The translations under genes were made by a program, and so were the position numbers. Below are positions 51,213 to 61,400 of a stretch of 64,000 nucleotides of DNA, piece by piece. The notes under the pieces are model-generated. The model was not told the DNA's origin and did not search any database. It saw only the letters and a program-made list of their open reading frames with translations. The DNA is from Asparagopsis taxiformis (Eukaryota > Rhodophyta > Florideophyceae > Bonnemaisoniales > Bonnemaisoniaceae): the NCBI GenBank assembly GCA_030407315.1, contig JALQPE010000504.1, positions 1-64,000 of the forward strand, written 5' to 3'. Position 1 is the first letter of the stretch, and every line of letters begins with the position of its first letter.

Positions 51213-52239
51213 ATGCTCCGCCAGTCGCAACATCGTCCAACCATATCTCCATTAGCTACTGTCATAGACTATGACTCCACGACCGTTGAACATTTTCACT
51301 GTCACGACCTATCTACTCTGTCGACCGTGCTGCATACACCATACACAACGCGCTATATCCATGTCCGCCAAATTGAATCGCGCATCTCTCATCTCCTCGA
51401 AAAACACCATCAACTGCATCCTGATGCTCTTCGCGTCGTAGTAACTCCCTCAGCACGCCCATATGTACGACTGTACGAGAACAATCTCCTTGTCGTTGCC
51501 CATCTCCCCGTCCGGAGCAATTTACTCCAAAAAGCACTTCTCTGCACGGACAAAGTGGTCGTTTGGGTGCAGTCAGGTCCAAATTCGCGGACGCACTCAC
51601 CTGATCTATTGCTGCACGTCCTCCGCAATAATGTGCACGGTGTCCGAAACAAACAAGTTTCAGACTTGATGTTCGTTCTCATGCATGCCTTACTGGAAAG
51701 CTTCTTCCCAGCGTTGGAGCTTGCAGGCGAGGAACTGGACACACTCGAACAGATCATTTTGTCAGACAGTCCGAGTCTAGCGTTTCAAGAGTAGATGCAA
51801 CGTTACGTTGCGTATCAAACAGTCCAAGCGATATATTGCTGCCCTCAGAACGAGCATCTGGCCATTGCGCCACTGCCTCATGACGCTCTCCATGCTGTCG
51901 GAACAATGGCTTTCAGAACATTCAAGTAGACATTTGCGGGATGCGCAAGAAATTTTGTTGTTCATTCTAGACGTTTTGGAGAGTTACCGGCTGTGCGCTC
52001 ATTGCCTACTGGAACTACAACTGGCGAGACAAAACAATCGAATGCAGGAAGTTATGCAGACGCTAACAATTGTCACCACAATATTTGTGCCATTGACCTT
52101 TCTTGCTGGCATTGAAGGGATGAATTTCAAATACATGCCCGAACTGCTCGGCAAGTGGAGTTACAGCATTTTCTGGGTCATTGTGGCTGTTTTGGTGTTG
52201 CTTCAGATTGTAGTTTTTCGGAAGAAGGGCTGGATGTGA
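51213..52239 (+). pseudogene. CorA-type Mg2+ transporter, one frameshift
   Basis: Two frames make one CorA family protein of about 340 aa. The first (51213-51794, MLRQSQHRP) covers the cytosolic N-terminal funnel domain; the second (in frame from about 51785 to 52239) covers the long helix and two C-terminal membrane spans. The first span, LTIVTTIFVPLTFLAGIEGMNF, ends in the signature GMN selectivity motif, followed by a short acidic loop (MPELLGK) and the second span (SIFWVIVAVLVLLQIVVF). CorA pentamers conduct Mg2+ across membranes; eukaryotic relatives lie in vacuole, plasma or organelle membranes. A +1 shift near 51790 breaks the frame. No good short intron was found, so this is a pseudogene or an assembly error. 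Confidence 0.7.
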
Positions 52240-52751
52240 GCGCTCAACTATACACCTCATCCCCAATTCGTTGCTCGTCGACGAGCGGGGATCCCTCAAA
52301 CTCCTTTTTTTTGAACGAAGCTTCGCTCATCTACCAAATGGAACCGATTTCTAGCGGTCGGTGCAGACAAGAGCACAAAAACTTGATTGCGTGCGTGTCA
52401 GGTTCTCTCCGTGCGTCGGCATGCACTCACTAGGAAACGACTTGGATAGGTTTGCCTCCAGTAGCAAGAGAAGCTTACGGCAGAACATTTTTCGAAGCAA
52501 CACATGAGAATAGGCAAATCATGCTTGTGTACATTCCAACATTTGGATTATTGTATGTCCAGCCTACATCAAACGTAAACCGCTATCAGTATCCTCGCTA
52601 CTCCGGCACTTCAAAATCCCTCTTACACAGTCAAGACGTTGCCTTCACTTGTTCGTCTTCGTATGGCTCCTCGATGGCCGGCTCACCGTCCGCCGGCGCC
52701 GTTATCGTTACCATCTGTTCTTTAGCAGTTATGCTGACGTCTTCCATCGCA
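52240..52751. other. Convergent intergenic between CorA and PFK remnants
   Basis: Short chance frames only. No structure noticed. Confidence 0.4.
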
Positions 52752-55700
52752 CTAGTTACAGTCGAATCCTAGGATTCGGAGAAGCTTCTTGTAGGGAGAG
52801 ACGGCCGAGAGACGTGGTTGATGGGTTGTTGAAATCACACGTTGCCACATTCGGCTTTTCACATCCACTTTCGTTCGTCCGCGATGGTAAATTTCCTCCA
52901 TGGGGATGAGAACGAAAAGTGTGTTGATCAATCCAACGGAAACCCTGAAAAGCCGTACGTGGCACCGTGAACAGCGCTTTGTGCAAGAAGTGAGCAGTGC
53001 AAATTGTCGCTGGCATTAGCAGGGACGGAGCGAATTTCGTAGGTAGGATCGATGAGCTTCAAATTGATCTCCCTTCCACGCTTCTTAAAATCCCCGTTAA
53101 TCTTATCCTTGAACCACAGACCGACGTCGGGCAAGTGCTTATTCCCTGACGCGTCAAAGCCAGTGGTGACCTTTTTTTTCTCTACAAGTTCTAGCCCGGC
53201 ACCTTCGGCAATCCCAATGACCATGTGCCCCTTCGATCGTATCATATCCTCAATGTACTGGAAAAGACCACACTTACCTTCCAGTTCGAATTTGACCTCA
53301 GGAATGAGGCAGCAATCTACATCCCTAGATGCGAGCGTAGAAAACATTACAATCTGACCCGAGTGTCTACCCATAAGTTTCACGAGTCCTATTCCGTTAA
53401 GTGCACTCCTTGCCTCTGTTTTTGCACACTTGATGCTTCGTTGCGCTTCTTCCACAGCTGTGTCAAATCCAAAGGACTTGTCTATCAACGCAATGTCATT
53501 ATCAATCGTTTTCGGGATACCTACTACTGCAGCCAAATAGCGGCGGGCCCTGAGTTCTTCAAAAATCTTCACAGCACCACGATGGGTACCCCGAAATCAA
53601 CTTTTCTTCGCCTGAGCTCGGATCCGTTGTCTCAAAGTAACTTTCCACTTTCAACATATGACCGGTTGGGTTGAAGAGAAGGAATCGAAGCGGAATAACA
53701 GATGTGGGTATGATCCCATTGTTCATGAATGTGGAGACGTTGATCTCTACAACAAATACTCGCAGACTGCAGCATCGATTCGCATATCGTTGGAACATTC
53801 GACGGCAAAGGGCCTCAATGTCATCAATCTCTACCTTGACAGGCGGAATCACATTGAGGAAAATATGGTTGAAATCGGTTCTCCGGAATCGACAATCGCA
53901 ACTTGCCATTTCTACTGCATCTAGAGCCTCGACAAAAGTTCTTTCCGCGTCGGGGATCGATACAATGGCACCAGCATTTGAAGAGGCAAAGATATTAGCC
54001 AGTCTGATAAAAGCTCGGACAAAAACTCTTGCATCGATATCCCGATCAGATCTAGTTGGTTTCTTCGCATCTGGCATCCCTGGGGCTGGTTTCCCGCTTT
54101 GCAAACTATCTGTAGACTCTGCCCTGGATGACCCAGGATACAGATGTTGTCCGGTTCGCTTCGTACGGGAGCCATCAGAGACACTTTCATTGAGAGGGGG
54201 GCGTTTTGCAGATTTCGAAGAATCTTCACTTCTCTTCTTCCGAGTAGTAGACTTGTCCTGAGCGAAGAACACATGCACAGAACGCGTAGGATAGTCAAAG
54301 CGAGTAATCGAAAAGTTGGATAAGCGAGACAACTCAAGCTGGAACGCCATAGGAGGATCAATATGTCGGAATATAGGGTCCTCATTAAAATTATCCTGTA
54401 CCCGGAACGTGTAGAATCCAGGATAAGTCACAGATTCACTTGATGGGGTAGGAGCGACAATAAAGGATATCGTCTTGAGCCCGGCTCTTGACGACAATTC
54501 CATTCGACTGGCCTTTGCGCGACAAAAGGCTGACAAGCTTTGGCTCATCAATACTTCGGACGCTAATGGATCACGTAGGGTATCATTACGGCCTGTCTGT
54601 TTCCCCTCTTTCGAAGATTCTTTGTACTTTGCTGTATCGGTTGTATTACCCGGCGCACTTTCATCCCATCGTAACAAGACTGTCATCACATTGACATTCC
54701 TGGGCTGAACTGCTTTTGCAGAATTTGCGTACGCACGCAGCACGTGCTGCTCAAGAATCATGTCAAATTCTGCTTCCATAGATGACCAGTTATCAAATGC
54801 TGCCATTAATCCTCTCCTATACGGCTCACTTTCCGACTTATCAGAAGTGCCTCCATTTGCATAAGAGAGATTGTCTGCAGAATCGAAAGACGAGATTCCC
54901 TTTGGAACTTGCAGTTGGCCATTACCCGTTCCTTTCATTGATCGTACTACAGACACAGGAGCAGTGTGTTCGGCTTTCACAAAACGGAACTGCCACTCTG
55001 CTGTTAATGCAGAACAGTTGAGCAATCCACTCCCAACTGACATGGTGAGATTGGATACTTCATACGCTCGGTAGGACCTTAGCAATTGAACTTGAATAGC
55101 AGCACGCCTAACTTCAACAGACACAGACTTGGCATCAGGAGGGAGGGCAAAAGCAACCAGGACATCCAAAATAGACTCACTCAGGCCGACAATAATGTAC
55201 ATCTGATTGAAGCCCGTGATCTGGATTGAATCGCAAACCATCTTTGTATTATGGCCGCCACGCGAATACCCCAATATACTGCCACCATCATGATGAATGG
55301 ACTGAACCTTATCCTCCGTAAGTGGAATAAGTTTGAGATGGGTCGAATAGAATCCACGATAGCCATATGGAATTCCAGAAATATTCTGACCGCCATACAA
55401 CAGCGAAAGCGTAATCACCAGCTCACGAATAACAGAATTGAGGCCAGGACACAAACCGCCGCAGGTGACGATACATGCACGGACCATATTGCGCGGATGA
55501 AAAGCGAGCAGCCCTCTGGGACCTGCACGGTAGAATTCGCGACACATGGTAGTGTTCTCCGCATCTGAAATAATGTCGACAAGAATGGTATCATTGGCGC
55601 CGACAAAGCTCATGCAGCTCATGCCGAGGTTGCTCTGACCGGAGGGGTCGGATCCTAGCGGGCTGGGGAAGGAGCCGACGGTGGCCCAGGAGGAAATGTG

Positions 55701-55925
55701 CTGCGGTTCGAGACATTGTCTCGGACGTGGGAAGAAGATCTTGGAGAATTTAGCAAAGCGAGGGGCAGTTATCTTGGACGCGTTGTCGTCGTACGTTACC
55801 TGTGCATCACGGATAATTTTTGGCAGATCATGAGTCGACTATACATCGTCTTCTGGGGCGAGGTTAACAGTGTCAAGCGTCTTGGTGCGGACAATGGGCG
55901 TGGCTGCTGTCGGAGGACGGGACAT
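52752..55925 (-). pseudogene. Plant-type phosphofructokinase, nonsense-mutated and split
   Basis: Group III 6-phosphofructokinase on the minus strand. The ATG at 55925 (MSRPPTAATP) is followed by an in-frame TAG at codon 29 (55839-55841). The frame then continues through CLEPQHISSW, VTCGGLCPGLNSVIREL (about 55475) and GYSRGGHN to YIIVG at about 55185. There, about 1.6 kb of acetyl-CoA carboxylase sequence replaces the GGDGT motif. PFK resumes at 53590 with THRGA, then [22 protein letters not shown] (catalytic Asp region), KLMGRHSG and AEGAG. A further frameshift near 52940 precedes a C terminus ([16 protein letters not shown]) ending at 52752. An active enzyme phosphorylates fructose 6-phosphate in glycolysis; this copy cannot. 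An intact gene must lie elsewhere if the pathway is used. Confidence 0.8.
53591..55184 (-). pseudogene. Acetyl-CoA carboxylase central-domain fragment inserted in PFK
   Basis: About 531 codons without a stop, in frame with the upstream PFK half. The sequence follows the non-catalytic central region of eukaryotic homomeric acetyl-CoA carboxylase: SILDVLVAF and RRSYRAYEVSNL near the start, GLKTISFIV midway, VFVRAFIRLANIF, then RTDFNHIFLNVIPPV, RRMFQRYANRCCSLRV and IPLRFLLFNPTGHMLKVESY near the end. This scaffold region links the biotin carboxylase/BCCP and carboxyltransferase parts of ACC. Neither catalytic half is present. The ORF ends shortly after the second junction because PFK resumes in another frame. 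No target duplication or poly(A) tract is visible at the junctions, so this looks like a recombination-type insertion. Confidence 0.8.
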
Positions 55926-56058
55926 TTTGACAAACGAACTGGCTTTGGGAACTGCAAGGCTGGCGATGGTGATCGACTGAGTCTTCTACCGGCATTTCCC
56001 AACTGGCGCAATTCATTCAACCACCTTTAATGTCCAGCAAACTTATCGTTTTTTCGCC

Positions 56059-56878
56059 TTATGCAATATGTCGTCGTGGAGCAGCCAACTTCAAAATCTT
56101 ATCCCCGATAGTGTAGCTGACTATAACATGATGTAAGTAAGTTGGACGCACCTTCCCAATTCGATGAACACAACCGACAGCCTGCGCTTCCAGAAATATA
56201 TTCATACTCGGCTCCACCAACACCACATGATGTGCGTCAGTAAGATTGAGACCAATACCTGCACAACGCAGTGGTATTAATAGAACGTTGAAATCTATAA
56301 AGATATAGATAAGCATATGCTTGATTTGAACTTGTCCACAATCTTAAGTTTGTGCGAATTTGCAAACACCATGGTGTTTGCGAAGATTGTGGTTCTATTC
56401 ATAGAACCTTTCTCTAGCACTCCGTTCAAATGCGTAATACCGTTCATTTCGAGTGCTGTCGAGATCATTTTCAGCACGTGCTGCAAAGCGTACGCTTTGC
56501 CACTCGGAGAATACCATAACTTTCCGCGTAGCGTCCACTTGCCATATGCCGCGCAGCAATCGGATAATAGCTCTTGCTTTAGCTCCAACAAATCAGCGCA
56601 CTGCATCTGTACTGTCTTAGAAAATTGACCTTCGTTCACTGCTAGTCGCCTCCACCTTTTTTCCTTTTCCACTTGGCGAGATCAAAGCGTCTAATTCTTC
56701 CTCTTCTTAAGAAGAGCAATCGCAATTGCGAGCCGGGTGACGGCGGCAGCCCACTACCATCACCTTTTGTTTTTCCAAGTCCACCAAGAACAGTAAAACT
56801 AACTTCATCTGCAGAGCAACATAAACGACACCTCGGACAAGCAATGCTTTGTACGTACGAGAGTACTCTCGTTCGCAA
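56059..56878 (-). pseudogene. SHPRH-like SNF2 helicase/RING E3 ligase remnant
   Basis: Minus-strand pieces in order. The end of a RING finger (IACPRCRLCC near 56830) is followed by a basic linker. A helicase C-terminal domain has KVMVFSEWQ (about 56520, in a shifted frame), HVLKMISTALEMNGITHLNG, and then LRCAGIGLNLTDAHHVVLVEP...AQAVGCVHRIGK (about 56270-56150) and VIVSYTIGDKILKL. A RING placed just before the SNF2 C-terminal lobe, with GLNLT and HRIG motifs, matches SHPRH (Rad5-like), which ubiquitinates PCNA at stalled forks. At least two frameshifts and the missing N-terminal part make it a pseudogene. Confidence 0.7.
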
Positions 56879-56899
56879 CTCCTTTTTCTTAATCGATTA

Positions 56900-56973
56900 A
56901 TTCCTCATCAGTTCCAACTCTGCGATACCCGCTCACGTGAGCGGGTATCGCAGAGTTGGAACTGATGAGGAAT
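56900..56973. repeat. Perfect 74-bp palindrome
   Basis: Two 37-bp arms (56900-56936 and 56937-56973) are exact reverse complements with no spacer, centred on CTCAC|GTGAG. The ends are ATTCCTCATCAG and CTGATGAGGAAT. I checked every base of both arms by eye. Confidence 0.97.
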
Positions 56974-57864
56974 AGCGGGCGCATAAGCGTCGGGTTTTGA
57001 AATAGCCTGAGTGCAGTTCATTTTTCGTGCTGGTTGGAATGCGTCTGTAACTCGTTTCAAATTGACAAGATACTGACATTCACGCTAGTGGGGGATTGGT
57101 GAACCAAGATCTTGCGTGTTTCATGACAATCTGGCTGATATCGCGGTGGTATCGACTTATTCGTGTTATATTATCGTTGATAGCTATATCGTTGTCGCAT
57201 TATATACATATCTATACGACGAGCTTGGCAACTACAGACACTGTTTCCGACTGTCTGAAACAGTGTCTGTAGACATCAACGAGCGGTCAGAAAGGGAAGA
57301 CGGATCTGTATGTGCTGCAGACATTGGCGAAATATAGATATGGACATTTTACAATGGGGAGGATATAAGTGCAGCTGATCGACGAATAGGTACAATAGGC
57401 ATGTTGACTGTGATTCATATTGGAGTTCAATGGAGCAAAAACAATATTGAAGTATGTCATGCTCATCCATTGAGATGGCTACCAATGCTGCAGCAATCTC
57501 ATGACATTGGAGATCTGGAGGTGGTAGGTAGAAGCGCGGTATTAGGGATGGGTAATATTGGTTTCCTTCTCAATGGGCGAAGAGTAATAACTGGTGATAG
57601 CTGTGCCGATGCTACGGGGTGAATCTAGTCGACGTATTGGCTTCACGGTGTATTACCGACGCCTATCGAATACCGCAACCGCTGTCCGGCTGATGAACTG
57701 AAATCCAGGCACTGATTTCTCGCCTACCGACATTGCAATATTTTAATTACACTACCATCTTTGAGTCGATTCAAGTCAAGTCACAGCACGGCTGACGTGA
57801 TAAAACTAGACCAATGGAACTGTCATCGACATAGAGTCTCAGACGGGTGTTAGTTTGGTGTAGG
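56974..57864. other. Unassigned region with one strong hairpin
   Basis: No gene. At 57232-57272 two perfect 16-bp arms (CTACAGACACTGTTTC / GAAACAGTGTCTGTAG) enclose a 9-base loop. The last five bases, GTAGG (57860-57864), are the left target duplication of the Copia element. Confidence 0.6.
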
Positions 57865-58449
57865 TGTCGCTGGATGTCTTTTTTGATAGTTTAAGTACTT
57901 AACTTGTCTCGTTAATTCAGGGTGGGGGCACCCGGGGTATTCGTCAACAAAGTATTGCGCTTCCTGTTGTTATTTCAGGACGGGTGTCCGGGGTAATCAG
58001 CCAGGTTGCAATCCACTTCCAGTTATTTCAGGGCGTCGAGCCCGGAGTAATCAGCGAAGCGAATATTCCAGTCTCCAGTTATTTCAGGGCTAATAGCCCG
58101 GAGTAATCAGCGAGGTGGTGAGCCAATCCTCAGTTATTTCAGGGCTAAGAGCCCGGGGTAATCAGCAGGTTGGTTGGTGTAACGGGGTTACTGATGCGTA
58201 TGCAATCGGGTGGTTTGTTGTTGGTTAATTGTTCATTTCGTTGATTCTCTCTAGCTCTAGCAATCTGTTCTCTAGATTAAATACACGAATTACTGGACCG
58301 TTCGGCCTTGATGCGGGCGCTGATCCTTTCCAGATCGGAGGGTTTCCCGATCTCGGGTAATCGACTGTCTTCGGTGTATAATTGTCTCGCAAAGACAATA
58401 CTGTCTCCCTAATTGTACGGTGGTTCGGGTGCAATTTTGATCCACGACA
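57865..58449 (-). repeat. 3' LTR of the Copia element
   Basis: 585 bp, TGTCGCTGGATG to GATCCACGACA on the plus strand. Same length and sequence as 63394-63978. It contains the five-hairpin array and a 69-codon frame that also exists in the other LTR. Confidence 0.95.
57911..58164. repeat. Five covarying hairpins in the Copia LTR
   Basis: Units about 53-58 bp apart share TTATTTCAGG...GG(A/G)GTAATCAGC. Their inner stems are GGGTG/CACCC, GGAC/GTCC, GGGC/GCCC, GGGC/GCCC and GGGC/GCCC. The outer TTATT can pair with AGTAA or GGTAA. The same array occurs at about 63440-63693 in the other LTR. Confidence 0.85.
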
Positions 58450-58456
58450 CTAGAAG

Positions 58457-58466
58457 TTTTTTCTCT
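58457..58466 (-). promoter_or_regulatory. Polypurine tract of the Copia element
   Basis: AGAGAAAAAA on the minus strand, a few bases from the 3' LTR, in the position where plus-strand DNA synthesis is primed. Confidence 0.6.
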
Positions 58467-58476
58467 ATTGAAGTAT

Positions 58477-61400
58477 TCATTCATGTACTTCAGCCCAGCC
58501 AGTAATCTTCAAATCCATTCTGTTAGTCCGCATTAGCTTAAGTAATGGGTGATCGTCCTTAGGTATTGTTTGCTTGGTTAACGCATCGGCTGGGTTTTCC
58601 GTCCCTGGTATCCATCCAATCTTCCTGATTTCGCCTTTTATATGCGACTCGCGTAGCATCTGCACATCAATTTGCAGTCGTTTTTCAATGGTTTTGGCGT
58701 TCTTGGCAACGCAGTTAAAAGTTGTACGAGAGTCTATGTAAACGTCCAAAGGAATGCGTCTGTTGAGTACTTCTTGGATGGTGTGCTGGACAACATAAGC
58801 TTCGTCGTACCCATTGACCAAAGCAAGTATTTCTGCAGCCATTACTGATCGAGTCACACGTCGGCACTTTTTGCTACCGTAATGAATCACATTTGCTGCT
58901 CCGGTGTCGTCTGCTAAGACAATTAGAAAGCCAGTCTGAGAAGATAGATCAGGCGCGTTTCCGAAAGATGAATCGCTGAAAAGTATGAGTCGCAGGCTCT
59001 CACTGCTTAGTGGAACGAATCGAAGTCCTTCATCACTCGTTTTGAGACAGTAGTCGATTATCTTCCTCAGCCGTTTCTTTGATGAAGGACAAGATTTTGC
59101 CAAGTCGGCTGTAATGAGCTGCGTTGGGCTGGATATGTCTGGTCTGCACGTGGTAGCGACATATTGTATTTTGGCACGCATGCTGATGTAGTCTGGATCG
59201 GTGTTAGGTTTCGACAGAGTAGATAATTTCTCTGATTGAGTCAAGGAATAGGTTCGTGACTGTTCGCGAGTGATTTTTGAACCATTGAATGCGCATGAAT
59301 CTCCGGGTTTGAGGCATTGTCGGGGCTTGGTCTTGAAAGCGGAAGATTTTTCTTCTTCCAGGTTAAGAAATTCATCTATACCCAATCCGAAGGAGTCATC
59401 TACTTGGAGTATAGTTAATGCGGGTAATGTGCGATTGTTTCCATCTTCATAGTGCCGGTATAAGATGCATTTGTCAACCGTGCAGGATGTCATTTTAAGC
59501 TCATTGACATGGTGATCACGATATGTGATGAACCAATAAAGGCCTGATTCCGGAATGCCGTAGAGAGGTTTCACGGCTAATAAGACTTGGTCATACGGAA
59601 GTCTCATTTCCTTCGGTGGCTGTAGATAGACCTTTCGTAATAGGGTATCCTTGCTCTGAGTATAGGCTTGTGTTATATCGCGTGTGAAGGGGGTCATGTC
59701 AGGATACATGGCACCTATACAGAGGCATAAACGCTGGCCAAATCGCGATATTGTCGGAGCTTTTGTGGGTGTCTCCCTGCTTTGGTAGTCCTTATAGTTC
59801 TGTGCCACCAAACGTGATTTTTCCACAATTGAACCATCGTCACTTTTCTTGGTTGTGTCTACCCATCGGGTACCATATACTCTTGTTCCTTTCGGGACCG
59901 TATCACGAGGGACGATCTTGAATACTCCTGCAGCTGTTAGTCCGTCTATTTCTTTCTGGCGGGATAATTTGAACTTGGAGGTGCAGTCGGATGGTGTTGG
60001 TGTGATGTATGATGCAGATGAGTGTGGTGGATCGTTGAATATGCAACACAACTCTGCAGTTGTCGGTGTATCGGTGTCAACAGGGTCCATGGGTGGCTCG
60101 GCATGGTCGTTGATAGTTGACTTATCCGGTTTAACAACGTGAGATCTGAAAATCTTTCTTCCACGAGGCATTTGGACAACTACTGTTTCGCCGTCCTTGT
60201 GTACAAACTTGTATGGTCCTTCCCATTCGCCTGTCTTTTGCCTGAATACGCGCACAGGTGCTCCGAAGGTGAGCCGATCGAGTTCCTCGCTTTCTTTCCC
60301 GTATGGGCCGCGGTATTTCATCGCAAATGTGACCCTTCGCTTTGCTTGTTCACGCTGAACCTCATCCATTGCTGCGTCAATTGCCTTAGCTCGCGCGATC
60401 TGTAGTGGAGCAGGTGCTTTTCGGGCTGGTTTCGGAATTGCTCCAAATACACATAATATGGGGCACAAGCCTTCTGGCCCGACGGTACTATTGACACAAT
60501 GTGTCGCCATTTTCAGCACATCGTTGTCGGTGTCAGAGGGTAAATCCAATTTTAGCTTGTTGAACGCCTTTCGAAGTGGTGCATGGTATCGCTCGACGTG
60601 AGACATTGAAGCAGGATTCTCGATGGGGCTGTAGATGAGTTGTATACCATCCGCTTCTGCATTTCCCTTGAATTCCTGGGAAGTTAACTGAGTTCCTTGA
60701 TCAAGCCGGAGATGATCCGGGGGCCCCATGTAGACATTTGTCCACATGTAAAGAAATGTCTTCCATACAGTTTTGGAAGATATGTCGCGTAGAAATGATG
60801 CCGCTGTGAAATGTGTAGCCTCGTCCACTGCGTGCAGCACTGGTTTCCTGTTCAAATACATGATGTCCAGAGCAACAATGCTGTTAAATTGGCCATCTTC
60901 GGTACCCACTGTTAACTTGAATCGCTTTGGCTTTGTAGCCAGCTTTGTGCATATTCGGCACCGATCTACCAGCTGTTGGATCGCGTTTTGTACGTCTGGC
61001 TTGCATTCCTCAGGTCGCGCTCGTTTAAGGAGGTTGTAAAGTGCTCTGACGGAGGGGTGTCCGAAAGAACGGTGTAGTTTTCTGAGCTCCTCGCCAGTAA
61101 ACATTGCAACATCTGACGACCATCTGTAAACAAGAAGATCGTTTTCTACAGATAATGGTTTCTCCTTTCCATTGAAGTGTAAGCAATCTCGTTGAACGCT
61201 GAGATCGATTCCGGTGTTCTTGAGATCCTTCCTGCTCAGTAATGATTTGCAGTCTTCGCGTAGGATATGAAAATTGATATCGCAGATGAGACCAAACTCT
61301 GGGAATGGTACGGGGATTGACGCAATCCCGATGGAGGTATGACGGCTTCCGAGACCGTAAATATTTCTCCCCTGTGGCCTGATGTCCGCGATAAGTCCAA

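Noticed and set aside
57911..58164. CRISPR-like array in the Copia LTR
   Set aside because: The repeats are hairpins with varying stems inside a eukaryotic LTR. There are no unique spacers of constant length and no cas genes.
58225..58434. 69-codon frame in each LTR (also 63754-63963)
   Set aside because: Present identically in both LTRs because the LTRs are identical. No domain, so probably chance.
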